DNA of 64,000 nucleotides from positions 1 to 64,000 of the forward strand of contig WRKZ01000002.1 in assembly GCA_009777835.1 (NCBI GenBank). Direction: 5' to 3'. Shown here piece by piece: positions 34,439 to 43,600 of this stretch (its first letter is position 1; each line of letters opens with the position of its first letter). The translations under genes and the position numbers were made by a program. The notes beneath the pieces were generated by a model. The model was not told the DNA's origin and searched no databases. It saw nothing but the letters and a program-made list of their open reading frames with translations. This stretch comes from Oscillospiraceae bacterium (GTDB taxonomy: Bacteria; Bacillota; Clostridia; Oscillospirales; Ruminococcaceae).

Positions 34439-34819
34439 ATGAATACACCTGAACGTAATAAAAAGAAAATCACTCAAATGCAGAAACTGGGGAAGATTTA
34501 TTCTGAAAGTGATGAGGATAAATCCGAGAATAGAGTGGTTAATCAAGCTTTAGAAAATGCAACGCGTGAATACCCGCTCCCCACTGCCAGGAAGTTTGCG
34601 TGGGTAATTTGCGGCGGATTCTGGTTTTTTTGCCTGCTTGGATTCTTGTTTGGGGTGAACATTCCGGCACTTTTACCGTTTTTGTTTTTCTCATTAGCGG
34701 GGGTGTCGTTGGTTCATATTCCTATGTTTTGGGTGAAGAAAAAACTGTTCGATATAGTTGTCGCAATTATCTTTGCAATCAGCTGCGTAGGATTGTCAAT
34801 CAGTATGTTGGTGAGATAA
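34439..34819 (+). CDS. Small membrane protein of unknown function
   Basis: A 126-residue protein with a charged, probably cytoplasmic N-terminus (MNTPERNKKKITQMQK, ~60 residues) and three hydrophobic helices (AWVICGGFWFFCLLGFLF, ALLPFLFFSLAGVSLV, IVVAIIFAISCVGLSISML). AGAGGAAA precedes ATG 34439; an earlier ATG at 34397 would start inside the repeat element. No family is recognised. It lies between gyrB and a parS-like site. Confidence 0.7.
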   Translation: MNTPERNKKKITQMQKLGKIYSESDEDKSENRVVNQALENATREYPLPTARKFAWVICGGFWFFCLLGFLFGVNIPALLPFLFFSLAGVSLVHIPMFWVKKKLFDIVVAIIFAISCVGLSISMLVR

Positions 34820-34823
34820 GAAA

Positions 34824-34839
34824 TGTTCCACGTAGAACA
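34824..34839. other. parS: parS-like ParB-binding site 1
   Basis: TGTTCCACGTAGAACA, one base from a perfect palindrome and close to the B. subtilis parS consensus TGTTNCACGTGAAACA. It is intergenic, 5 kb from oriC. Confidence 0.8.
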
Positions 34840-34864
34840 GTCTGCCACCATCGGCGGTGAGTGA

Positions 34865-34897
34865 AAATTTAGATTGGATTCATTCCAATCTAAATTT
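34865..34897. terminator. AT-rich hairpin
   Basis: AAATTTAGATTGGA and TCCAATCTAAATTT form a perfect 14-bp stem with a five-base loop. It lacks a clear T-run, so it is only a possible terminator of the preceding membrane-protein gene. Confidence 0.5.
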
Positions 34898-34948
34898 AAA
34901 TAACTATACAAGACTTGACAAGACTTGCAATACAAGAAAGGCTTATTA

Positions 34949-35485
34949 ATGAAAATTAGTTACGATAACACAGTGGAGGAATCAGCAGAAGCGTTTATGT
35001 TGTTCTGGCGGGAATATCATCTGAAACGCACGATAATGCTGTCAATTGCTTTCGGAATCGGGATTTTTGTTTCGGTCATCTCAATTGTCGGCGGAAGCGG
35101 AATAACCGCCTGGATTTTATTAGGGGCGGCAAGCGGATTCCTTCTGAATCTATGGATGAAGCCGCGGCGTTCTTGTAAAAAGTTGGTCGAAGTTCTCGAA
35201 ACTATGGCAAGTGAGGTTTATACCGCAACATTCGCGTCTGATTTGATTGAGGTTGAAACAATCATTCAAATGAAAGAATCTGAAAATCCGGAAAATTCCG
35301 GTACAAACGAAATCACCGATAAATCACAGATTAAGTTGAGTACAGAGGAATTATGTTCGAGAGAAACACAGGAATTGTTTGTGCTTTATGTGAACCGTTC
35401 ATTGGTGTATGCTTTTCCGAAGCGGTGTATGGATAATGAGGAAATCACCGGGCTTCGTACTTATTTTGAAGAAAAAAGAATCTGA
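34949..35485 (+). CDS. YcxB-like membrane protein
   Basis: A 178-residue protein with two adjacent helices (TIMLSIAFGIGIFVSVISIV, ITAWILLGAASGFLLNLW) and a cytoplasmic C-terminal domain ending FVLYVNRSLVYAFPKRCM...LRTYFEEK. This layout (helix pair, then a beta-rich domain with the PKR motif) fits YcxB-like proteins, whose function is unknown. AAGAAAGG precedes ATG 34949. It leads into serS. Confidence 0.72.
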   Translation: MKISYDNTVEESAEAFMLFWREYHLKRTIMLSIAFGIGIFVSVISIVGGSGITAWILLGAASGFLLNLWMKPRRSCKKLVEVLETMASEVYTATFASDLIEVETIIQMKESENPENSGTNEITDKSQIKLSTEELCSRETQELFVLYVNRSLVYAFPKRCMDNEEITGLRTYFEEKRI

Positions 35486-35506
35486 AAATTTTGAAAGGAA
35501 ACTACT

Positions 35507-36793
35507 ATGCTTGACATTAAATTCGTAAGGGAAAATCCCGATATTGTGAGGGAGAATATAAAAAAGAAATTCCAAGAGTATAAATTGCCGCTTGTTGATG
35601 GAGTCATACGTTTAGATGTCTTTTATCGGGAAAAGCTTGCCGAGTTAGAAGACAGTCGCGCTGAAATGAACAAGATTTCAAAACAAATCGGCGCATTGAT
35701 GTCACAAGGAAAAAAAGAAGAAGCAGAAGAAGCAAAGTCCGTTGTTTCGGGATTGAAGAAAGCTATTCCCGAAATCGAAAAAAAGGTAGAGGAATCTAAA
35801 TCGGCTATTCGTGAGATTATGTTGCAGATTCCGCAGATTATTGCCGATGATGTACCGCAGGGAAAAGACGATTCTGAAAATGTCGAGGTTGAACGATTCG
35901 GAGAGCCGTCTGTACCTGAATTTGAAGTGCCGTATCATATCGAAATTATGGAACGCCTGAACGGGGTTGAATTAGAACCTGCGAGGAAAACTTCCGGTGC
36001 GGGATTCTATTATCTTAAAGGTGATATTGCACGGTTACATTCGGCTATTCTCTCCTATGCCCGTGATTTTATGATTGAAAAAGGTTTCGTTTATTATATT
36101 CCGCCGTTTATGATTCGCAGTGAAGTCGTTACCGGGGTCATGAGTTTTGCTGAAATGGAAGGAATGATGTACAAAATCGAGGGTGAGGATTTGTACTTAA
36201 TCGGTACGAGCGAACATTCAATGATTGGTAAGTTTATTAACGAAATCATTCCCGAAAGTGAGTTACCGCAGGCATTAACGAGTTATTCTCCGTGTTTCCG
36301 CAAAGAAGTCGGTGCGCACGGAATAGAAGAGCGGGGCGTATATCGAATCCACCAGTTCGAAAAACAAGAAATGGTGGTCATTTGCCGTCCGGAAGAAAGT
36401 GCGGAATGGTTCGAGAAAATGTGGAAATATACGGTTGAGTTTTTCCGCAGCCTTGATATTCCCGTTCGTGCGTTGGAATGTTGCAGCGGTGATTTAGCCG
36501 ACCTGAAAGTCAAGAGTATTGATGTCGAAGCTTGGTCGCCCCGTCAAGAAAAGTATTTTGAAGTGGGGAGCTGTTCTAATTTAGGTGATGCACAGTCCCG
36601 CAGGTTGGGAATAAGGGTGAAAAATACAGACGGAGATAAATTCTCTCCGCATACGTTGAATAATACAGTCGCCGCCCCACCGAGAATGTTGATTGCTTTT
36701 CTTGAAAACAACCTTGAAAGCAACGGCAGCGTAAGGATTCCCGAAGCGTTGCGCGGATATATCGGAGGGAAGAATAAACTGGAGGTTTGCTGA
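35507..36793 (+). CDS. serS: Seryl-tRNA synthetase
   Basis: Class II synthetase charging tRNA-Ser (and tRNA-Sec where present). 428 residues: N-terminal antiparallel coiled coil (about 30-100), motif 2 CFRKEVGAHGIEERGVYRIHQFEKQEMV, the serine site and motif 3 ending SVRIPEALRGYIGG. AAAGGAAA precedes the ATG. No T-box leader is seen in the short gap upstream. Confidence 0.97.
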   Translation: MLDIKFVRENPDIVRENIKKKFQEYKLPLVDGVIRLDVFYREKLAELEDSRAEMNKISKQIGALMSQGKKEEAEEAKSVVSGLKKAIPEIEKKVEESKSAIREIMLQIPQIIADDVPQGKDDSENVEVERFGEPSVPEFEVPYHIEIMERLNGVELEPARKTSGAGFYYLKGDIARLHSAILSYARDFMIEKGFVYYIPPFMIRSEVVTGVMSFAEMEGMMYKIEGEDLYLIGTSEHSMIGKFINEIIPESELPQALTSYSPCFRKEVGAHGIEERGVYRIHQFEKQEMVVICRPEESAEWFEKMWKYTVEFFRSLDIPVRALECCSGDLADLKVKSIDVEAWSPRQEKYFEVGSCSNLGDAQSRRLGIRVKNTDGDKFSPHTLNNTVAAPPRMLIAFLENNLESNGSVRIPEALRGYIGGKNKLEVC

Positions 36794-36794
36794 T

Positions 36795-37583
36795 ATGTCT
36801 GTATATACAGTGCTTAAAATAACCAATCTCCGAAAAAAATATAAGAAATTCGAGGTGTTGAAAGGTCTTAACATGAACCTTGAAAAGGGTTCGGTTTACG
36901 GATTCCTCGGTAAAAACGGATGCGGAAAAACCACCACCATGAACATCATCTGCAATATAGTCGCTAAAGACGAAGGGAAGATTGAATTTGAATCATCTTC
37001 TCCGAAAATCGGGTATTTGACCGAGTCTCCGGCATTATATGGATTTATGAACGGGTACGAATATCTTCGATATATTGCCGCTTGTGCGGGATACTCCGGT
37101 GATGCGGAAGCAAGGGTAAAGCAGGTTCTTGAAATCGTAGGAATGACAAGTGGGGCGTTTCGCCGAATAAAAGGTTATTCACGCGGAATGAATCAGCGGT
37201 TGGGAATAGCTGCCGCTATATTCGATAATCCCGAACTCCTCATTTTAGATGAACCGACTTCTGCATTAGACCCGGAAGGCAGGGCGGAAGTCATGGAAAT
37301 AATCCGCAGTTTGAAGGAATCCGGGGTGACGATTATCCTGTGTACTCATATTATAAACGATGTTGAACGGGTCGCAACTCAAATCGGGATTATGAAAGAC
37401 GGGATGATTGTGGAAGAGGGTTCAATTTCCGATATTATGGCGAAAGCACAGAGTGAATCAGCTTCTAAAGGAGAATCCGACACACTCACATGTGAGAATT
37501 GCGGGCATTTCATCAAGACCGAACGTAAAATCACGCTCGAAGATGTTTATTTCAGCGTAACAGGATTGAGAGGGCGCGCATAG
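36795..37583 (+). CDS. ABC transporter ATP-binding protein with C-terminal CxxC motif
   Basis: A 262-residue ATPase of the ABC-2 (drug/peptide or lipid export) type: Walker A GKNGCGKTT, signature YSRGMNQRLG, Walker B LLILDEPTSALDP, H-loop in CTHI. The C-terminus carries CENCGHF, half a zinc-ribbon-like motif, not usual in the family. Its partner permease (38109-38909) originally followed directly: the hicAB cassette now separates them. Substrate unknown. Confidence 0.9.
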   Translation: MSVYTVLKITNLRKKYKKFEVLKGLNMNLEKGSVYGFLGKNGCGKTTTMNIICNIVAKDEGKIEFESSSPKIGYLTESPALYGFMNGYEYLRYIAACAGYSGDAEARVKQVLEIVGMTSGAFRRIKGYSRGMNQRLGIAAAIFDNPELLILDEPTSALDPEGRAEVMEIIRSLKESGVTIILCTHIINDVERVATQIGIMKDGMIVEEGSISDIMAKAQSESASKGESDTLTCENCGHFIKTERKITLEDVYFSVTGLRGRA

Positions 37584-37589
37584 ATGAAC
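37568..37589. repeat. Direct repeat, left copy, flanking hicAB
   Basis: 22 bases, from GAGAGGGCG to ATGAAC, identical to 38093-38114. It spans the ATPase stop codon, ribosome site and start codon. Confidence 0.95.
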
Positions 37590-37841
37590 AAAAAGAAGCT
37601 TCTTCTACGTATTATGGTTAATAAGAAGAATGTGAAATTTAATGATTTTGTATCGCTCGTTGAATCTTTTGGTTTTGTTCTTGACAGAATTGAAGGAAGC
37701 CATCGAATATATATTCATCCGGGAGCTTCTAAAATTTTGAATCTACAAAATGATAACGGAGAGGCAAAGCCGTATCAGATTAAACAGTTTCTTGAATTTG
37801 TAGAAAAATATAATTTGAAATATAATTTAAAGATGAATTGA
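37584..37841 (+). CDS. hicA: HicA-family mRNA interferase toxin
   Basis: An 85-residue dsRBD-like toxin that cleaves mRNA. The core NVKFNDFVSLVESFGFVLDRIEGSHRIYIHP carries the catalytic His of the GSH(R)IY motif. The first ten residues (MNKKKLLLRI) are extra; an internal ATG at 37614 gives the usual length but has no ribosome site, and the start at 37584 sits in the duplicated initiation region. Followed after 15 bases by hicB. Such modules act on translation during stress or stabilise DNA. Confidence 0.85.
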   Translation: MNKKKLLLRIMVNKKNVKFNDFVSLVESFGFVLDRIEGSHRIYIHPGASKILNLQNDNGEAKPYQIKQFLEFVEKYNLKYNLKMN

Positions 37842-37856
37842 AAGTGGGGTTGTGTT

Positions 37857-38078
37857 ATGGTTCATTATCATATCAATGTTTTTTACAGTACGGAGGACGG
37901 GGGGTTCATTGCTGACATTCCCGATTTGGAGGGTTGCAGTGCTTTTGGAGAAACTCCGGAAAAAGCAATGAAAGAAGTAATGATTGCACAAAAAATTTGG
38001 TTGGAAACAGCAAAAGAAAAGAAATATGAAATCCCCGAAGCTAAATATCGACCGGTAATTTATCAGGCAGTCGTGTAG
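37857..38078 (+). CDS. hicB: HicB-family antitoxin
   Basis: A 73-residue partner of HicA with the degraded RNase H fold: VFYSTEDGGFIADIPDLEGCSAFGETPEKAMKEV. It ends (IYQAVV) without a DNA-binding helix-turn-helix or ribbon-helix-helix domain, so autoregulation by HicB alone is doubtful. Ribosome site AAAGTGGGG. It binds and masks HicA. Confidence 0.85.
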   Translation: MVHYHINVFYSTEDGGFIADIPDLEGCSAFGETPEKAMKEVMIAQKIWLETAKEKKYEIPEAKYRPVIYQAVV

Positions 38079-38092
38079 AACTAAAGAAACAA

Positions 38093-38114
38093 GAGAGGGC
38101 GCGCATAGATGAAC
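38093..38114. repeat. Direct repeat, right copy, flanking hicAB
   Basis: Identical to 37568-37589. It supplies the ribosome site and start codon of the permease gene. Confidence 0.95.
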
Positions 38115-38909
38115 CAAATCACATCAGGTTTAAAGAAAGAATTACTGTACTTCTGGCGGAGTTTTCGTTTGATGGGAATGTTGATTCTGTTTTTCGGGAA
38201 CGTCTTGTTTAATGTCGCAATGGCGGGAATTATGATTTCCATGAACGATTCACTGGCTGAAAGCGGGATTCAAGGAACCGAAAGCCTTTCCGTCATGGCA
38301 GGAATGTTTTCGCTTGACTATATTTACTTTTCCGCGCTTGTTCCGATTGTTGTAATCGTGTTGATACTGCTTACCGGGGCAGCAGGTGGGGAACAGAAAA
38401 AACGTTCGATTATTATTCCGCAGATTGCGGGGTTGAGTCCGGTGGGATACGTTCTGCCGAAGTTTTTACTCTATCCCCCCATGATTTTCGTACTCACGAT
38501 TATAGCGGCGTTTGCGGCGAATTCCGGTTGCCATGCAATTCTTGCGGAATCGTATTCATTCGGGACGGTTCTGCTGACCGGTTCGTTAGTCGGGGTTTAT
38601 GCGGTTTTCCTGGTTAGTATGTACCTGTTTTTGGGAATAAGCCTGACTCAACCGGGATTATCGGTGATTTACGTCTTTGTGGCGGATATGTTCTTCAGTT
38701 CAATGCTTATTATTGTTTTTGACGTTGACAGATTCACCCCGTGGAATCTTACCGGTTTCGCGAATGATGCACTCTTCGGGCAGGTTGACACAGCGGGAAT
38801 AGCCGTCACGGTTGCCGTTACACTGGTTTTCAGCGTGATTTTCATGCTGCTCACCCTGTTTTCAATTGTAGCAAAGAGAATGGATAACAGTTATGATGAG
38901 GTTTATTAG
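38109..38909 (+). CDS. ABC-2 type transporter permease
   Basis: A 266-residue membrane protein with six predicted helices (first LMGMLILFFGNVLFNVAMAG, last VAVTLVFSVIFMLLTLFSIV), the pattern of ABC-2 permeases. It is the partner of the ATPase at 36795-37583, from which it is separated by hicAB. The next gene overlaps its end by 17 bases. Confidence 0.82.
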   Translation: MNQITSGLKKELLYFWRSFRLMGMLILFFGNVLFNVAMAGIMISMNDSLAESGIQGTESLSVMAGMFSLDYIYFSALVPIVVIVLILLTGAAGGEQKKRSIIIPQIAGLSPVGYVLPKFLLYPPMIFVLTIIAAFAANSGCHAILAESYSFGTVLLTGSLVGVYAVFLVSMYLFLGISLTQPGLSVIYVFVADMFFSSMLIIVFDVDRFTPWNLTGFANDALFGQVDTAGIAVTVAVTLVFSVIFMLLTLFSIVAKRMDNSYDEVY

Positions 38910-39171
38910 ATTTGTAGTATTGATGTTGGTGTTCTTGCTGTTTTTTGTGGCGATTATAACCGCGATTGTTCTGCTGTCATCGGGATTGTTGGCGATTCCC
39001 GTGTCGCTTGTAGTGATTTCGGGAATTTTCACCGGGGTAGCATCCGACCTTTCGCCGATTGCAATGCTGTTTGCGGGGATTTCCTTTATTTCAGCGGGAC
39101 TGGCTGTTTCCCTCGGAATAGTGTCCCTGTTCCCGAAACAAGTTAATATTCTGAGAAAGTATAAACGATGA
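38893..39171 (+). CDS. Small hydrophobic membrane protein in the ABC operon
   Basis: A 92-residue protein almost entirely hydrophobic, with two or three helices (FVVLMLVFLLFFVAIITAIVLL, LVVISGIFTGVAS, LFAGISFISAGLAVSLGIV) and a basic end. It resembles the C-terminal part of DUF1700-type proteins, often followed by DUF4097-like genes as here. Start ambiguous between two adjacent ATG codons. Overlaps neighbours at both ends. Confidence 0.7.
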   Translation: MMRFIRFVVLMLVFLLFFVAIITAIVLLSSGLLAIPVSLVVISGIFTGVASDLSPIAMLFAGISFISAGLAVSLGIVSLFPKQVNILRKYKR

Positions 39172-39710
39172 TATTTGCAAAACAAGCAAAACAAGGGCGA
39201 CGAAGTCGCTTGACGAAATTTGTAAAAAAAAGCATAGACAACAGGAAGAAGCTGCTTATTATTCTGGTTTGCATTTCTTTTGTCTCGGGGATTTCGGCAT
39301 TTTTGCTCCAATTTTTTTTAGGAGGCTCAACAATTTACCGTGCTGAATTGTTTATAGAAGTAGTAGACGATGTAAATCCGACGATTTTGATTAACACGGC
39401 GGGTATGCGGGTAGAAGTCGTTCCGTGGGACGGAGAGACCGTTAAAATTGAGTGTGTGTCGGAATTACCGCTTATAATTGAAGACATCACCGAAGAGTCA
39501 AATCAGGGATTAATCAAAAATCAGACGGTGACAATCAGCCAGGATGACGGATTCGTTGTTTCGCTGTTCACGACCGAGTTGTTTCGCTACAGGATGAAGG
39601 TTTACCTGCCGCAATCCCGCGTGTACAAGGAAATAACCGTGAATTCTTCGGTTGCAAACACGAATGTTTACGTAGACGAATTACTTCAAATACAGGAGGT
39701 GAGAATATAA
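39168..39710 (+). CDS. Membrane-anchored DUF4097-like protein with element-derived N-terminus
   Basis: A 180-residue protein: basic N-terminus, one helix (LLIILVCISFVSGISAFLLQFFL), and an extracellular beta-rich domain with the short repeating strands of DUF4097 (VEVVPWDGETVKIECVS, KEITVNSSVANTNVYVDE), a fold of parallel beta-helix type. Residues about 6-16 (KQAKQGRRSRL) are encoded by the palindromic element at 39185-39216. Function unknown. Confidence 0.72.
   Translation: MIFAKQAKQGRRSRLTKFVKKSIDNRKKLLIILVCISFVSGISAFLLQFFLGGSTIYRAELFIEVVDDVNPTILINTAGMRVEVVPWDGETVKIECVSELPLIIEDITEESNQGLIKNQTVTISQDDGFVVSLFTTELFRYRMKVYLPQSRVYKEITVNSSVANTNVYVDELLQIQEVRI
39185..39216. repeat. Palindromic element inside a coding region
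   Basis: AGCAAAACAAGGGCGAC, then GAA, then GTCGCTTGACGA: the same frame as the repeat units at 1915-2040, with the hairpin GCGAC-GAA-GTCGC. It is translated as part of the N-terminus of the protein. Confidence 0.6.
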
Positions 39711-40657
39711 TGTTATCAGTGGTTATTCCCGCTTATAATGAGGGTGAGAATATAAATATAGCAAGTGATACCATTTCTCGTATTTTTGAATCGGCGGGGA
39801 TTGAGTTTGAACTGGTGTTTTCCGATGACGGGTCAAGGGATAACACGTGGGAATTTATTTCGAAGAGGGCGGCAGCGGATTCACGGATACGTGGTTTGCG
39901 ATTCTCGCGAAATTTCGGGAAAGAAGCGGCGATATTCGCAGGGCTGGAGAAAGCGCAGGGCGATTGCGTCGTGGTAATCGACTGTGATTTACAGCATCCG
40001 CCCGAACTCATGGTCGAGATGTACGAACGGTGGAAGAACGGCGCGGAAGTGGTGGAGGCACGTAAATCGTCGAGGGGGAGAGAAAGCCCGATTTACAAGA
40101 CCTTTGCGAAGACTTTCTATAAGCTTATGAAGTCATCGTCGGGATTGAATCTTGACGGGGCGAGTGATTATAAGCTGATGGACAGAAAAGTCATCGATGC
40201 CATTAACGGAATGAAAGAGCGGTTGACGTTTTTCCGGGCTTTGTCGGCATGGGTCGGATTCAAGACCGAAGTTGTCGAGTTTGAAGTCCGACCGCGGGAA
40301 CACGGAACGACTAAGTGGAGTTTTCGTAAGCTGTTTAAGTTTGCTTTGTCGAGTGTTACCGGATTCACGAGTTTTCCTATGCACTTGATGACGGTCAGCG
40401 GAATTATATTCGCGGTTTTGTCGCTTGTGATGGGCGTGCAGACAGTTTTGAAGTTTTTCGGCGTTTTCGGCGAACCTGCGGCGGAGGGATTTTCAACGGT
40501 TATACTGCTTTTGTTGATTATCGGTTCGCTGTTGATGTTGGGCCTGGGAATAATCGGATATTATTTAAGCAAAATCTATGAGGAAATCAAGTTTCGCCCC
40601 AGATATATTATTAATGAGGAAATTTCAATAAAGAAAGAAGGAAGTGTTAACCCATGA
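39710..40657 (+). CDS. Polyprenyl-phosphate glycosyltransferase (GT2, GtrB/DPM-like)
   Basis: A 315-residue family 2 glycosyltransferase: LSVVIPAYNEGENI, VFSDDGSRDNTWEF, VVIDCDLQHPPELM (the catalytic Asp motif), then two C-terminal membrane helices. Such enzymes load a sugar onto undecaprenyl phosphate for transfer outside the cell. It is coupled by ATGA to the YfhO gene, which may be the acceptor-side transferase. Confidence 0.92.
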   Translation: MLSVVIPAYNEGENINIASDTISRIFESAGIEFELVFSDDGSRDNTWEFISKRAAADSRIRGLRFSRNFGKEAAIFAGLEKAQGDCVVVIDCDLQHPPELMVEMYERWKNGAEVVEARKSSRGRESPIYKTFAKTFYKLMKSSSGLNLDGASDYKLMDRKVIDAINGMKERLTFFRALSAWVGFKTEVVEFEVRPREHGTTKWSFRKLFKFALSSVTGFTSFPMHLMTVSGIIFAVLSLVMGVQTVLKFFGVFGEPAAEGFSTVILLLLIIGSLLMLGLGIIGYYLSKIYEEIKFRPRYIINEEISIKKEGSVNP

Positions 40658-43600
40658 GTAAGATTAAACCGGATTTTAGCAAGTTCAAACCGAAGAATCC
40701 TATACCGGCGATAAAGGATTTCTTCATCACGAAACCGCATATATGGCTTTCGTTTGCAATCCCGTTCGGGGTTTTGTTTGCGTCATATATGCTCTTCGGC
40801 GTATGGCCGAGCCAGCGGGGTGATCCGGCGAAACCGTGGTCGGTGCTGTCGCTGGACTTGAATGCGCAGTACGTCTACTATTTCCAACATATGAAGGATG
40901 CACTGTTCGGCAGCGAAAGCCTGCTGTATTCGTGGAGCCGTAATCTGTCGGGTGAATTTGTCGGGATTATCGGGTACTATGTACTCAGCCCGTTTAACTT
41001 GATTGTTTGGGTTTTCCCGCTGTCGCACATTACCGAGGGTCTTATGCTGATGATGCTGACTAAAGTGGGATTCATCGGCGTTACCATGGCGATTTACCTT
41101 AGTTACAGTCGCGGATTCGGCAAGCACACGACGGTTATGTTCAGCATAATGTATGCGTTGCTGTCCTACAACATCGTGCAGACCATGAACCCGATGTGGT
41201 TGGACGGAGTAATGGCGTTACCGCTCGTTGTTATGGGAATAGAGAGCGTTTTGAAACACGGTAAGTACAAATTGCTGATTTTCTCTCTTACCTACTCGTT
41301 CATTACCTGCTTCTATATCGGGTATATGATTGCGATATTCACGACCCTCTATTATATCTATTACGCATTGACCTCCAGGAAGTTCACAAGAGGAAATATC
41401 ATCGTGGTTTTGAAGCGTACCGGATTATTCGCGGCGGCGGCGTTGATTTCAGCGGCGATTTCGGCATTTATACTGTTGCCGGTCTATTCGGCATTGTCGA
41501 TGGGTAAGTTGGAATTCTCCAACCCCGACTATTCCCTCAGGGCGAACTTCAATTTCCTTGATATAACACGGAAATTTTTCTTGAACAGCTACGACACGGT
41601 CAGAATGCCGGAGGGTATGCCGTTCCTCTTCTCCGGAACCGTCACGCTTTTACTGTTCCCGATTTATTTCTTCTGCGACAAGATTCGCAGGGCACGCAGA
41701 TTGGGCGGGATTCTGCTTGTTTTCGCATTGATTACGAGTATGATGATTGTTCCGTTTGATATGTTCTGGCACGGAATGCAGAATCCTAACTGGCTGCCTT
41801 ACCGTTACTCATTCATGCTTTGCTTCTTGTTCATTGCTTTCGGGGCGGAAGTGTTCGAACACCTCAAGAAAATCCCTCACAAATCGATAGGAATATCGGC
41901 GGTGGTACTTGCGGGACTGCTCATTTATTGGCAGGCGGCAGATACCTTTGAATCGACGTTGGGTGATAAAGGAAGGGATGTTTTCGACTGGTTGAGTTCG
42001 GTCATGCCGTCAATGATTGCGGTAATCGGCTTTGCATCTATTCTTATACTGGCGAAGAACAAACTCAAGAAAGAAAACGTGATTTCCTTCGTGCTGATTG
42101 CTTTGGTGGTGACGGAATTGCTGTTCAACACCCAAAACAGCATCGAGAGACAACACACCGACATTTACTATTCAAATAAGGAATCATTCCAGAGCATGGT
42201 GTTCACGCGGCAGGTGATGGACGACATTATCGCGGCGGACGATGGGTTCTGGCGTTCGGAAAAACGGTATATCCGCAGTGCGTGTGACCCGATGGCACTC
42301 CGAATGAAAGGTGTCACCCACAGTTCGAGTATGTTGAATGAACGCGCAATCGTTATTTTGAAGAATATGGGTTATTCGTCGAGGAGTCATGCTTCACGCT
42401 ATTCGGGAAATACCCCGCTTACCGACGACTTGCTGGGCTTCAAATATATCTTGTCGGCACCCACGAAAGACCATTCCAGTGTGAAGAGTAAGAGTGACAT
42501 TACGGTATACGAAAATCCCAACGTTATGCCGCTGCTTTATCTGACGAATCCGCAAATGAAAAACTTTACTTTCGACGGGCCGGACAATCCGTTTTTGAAT
42601 CAGAACAAACTGCTTTCGCAGATGTTGGAGCAGGGCGTGTCACGGATTCGTACCGCCGATACCGAGATTACCAATCTCGAAGTGCTTGAAGGCGATTATA
42701 CCGTGTATTCCAAAAACGAAACCGTCGGAAATAACAGCGAAGTCGATTATACCGATGAAATCCCGGAAAACGATGCCTATATCGATTACAGCTTCTACGC
42801 AGAACAGACAGGACATTATTATCTGCAAATCAGCAGTGATTATAAAGGCAATGAATACAGCGTATCGGTTCGAACCAGCGATTACAGTTCAGAATCCGGT
42901 GAAGTCACTACCGAAGAATACGATGCCGAAGAAATTGGGGATGAAAATATCCATTATCTGGGTTATTTTAATTCCGGTGATTCGTTTAGGGTGATTCTCA
43001 CACTTGAATCCGAAAGGCTCTTCGTCCGACGTGAAATCTTTATGGTTTCCACCGCGAAAATGAACGACATCATTGACGATTTGCTCATGGAACATGATTA
43101 TGAAGATTTGACACAAGCGATATATCAAATTCAAGATGACATTCTCACGTATATTCTCGATGATGAAACGGTGGATGAGCATTTCGCGATTGCGAACTAC
43201 AACAGCCGCACAAACGAGAAAGTCAATCAATCAGGTGGCAGTCATACCATTTACGCAAAGTCGGGTTCGGGTTCGGCATCAATCAAGTACGAAGTCTATG
43301 CCGATGTTTACGGGGACGTGTTTGCGTACTTCCCCGGAAGCGTGAGCGGAATGTTCGAATTGTCGGTTAACGGGACGAAAATCCCCGAAACGCCTGAGTC
43401 GGAGCTTACTCGCTGTTATTACCTCGGCAAATACGGCGACACCTATCTCGAAGTCGTGATTACGCCGCTCGGTAACGAAATTTTCTTCGGTGAAGGGTAT
43501 TTCGCGCGGGTGAATGAGGATATCCTGGCTTTCGAAGGGGAAGCGGCAGAGCGGTATTACGCGCGTATGCTCACGAATCTGAAGAGGTCTGATGAAGACG

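Noticed and set aside
34914-34945. TTGACA before the YcxB-like gene as a promoter
   Set aside because: No -10-like hexamer lies 16-19 bases downstream.
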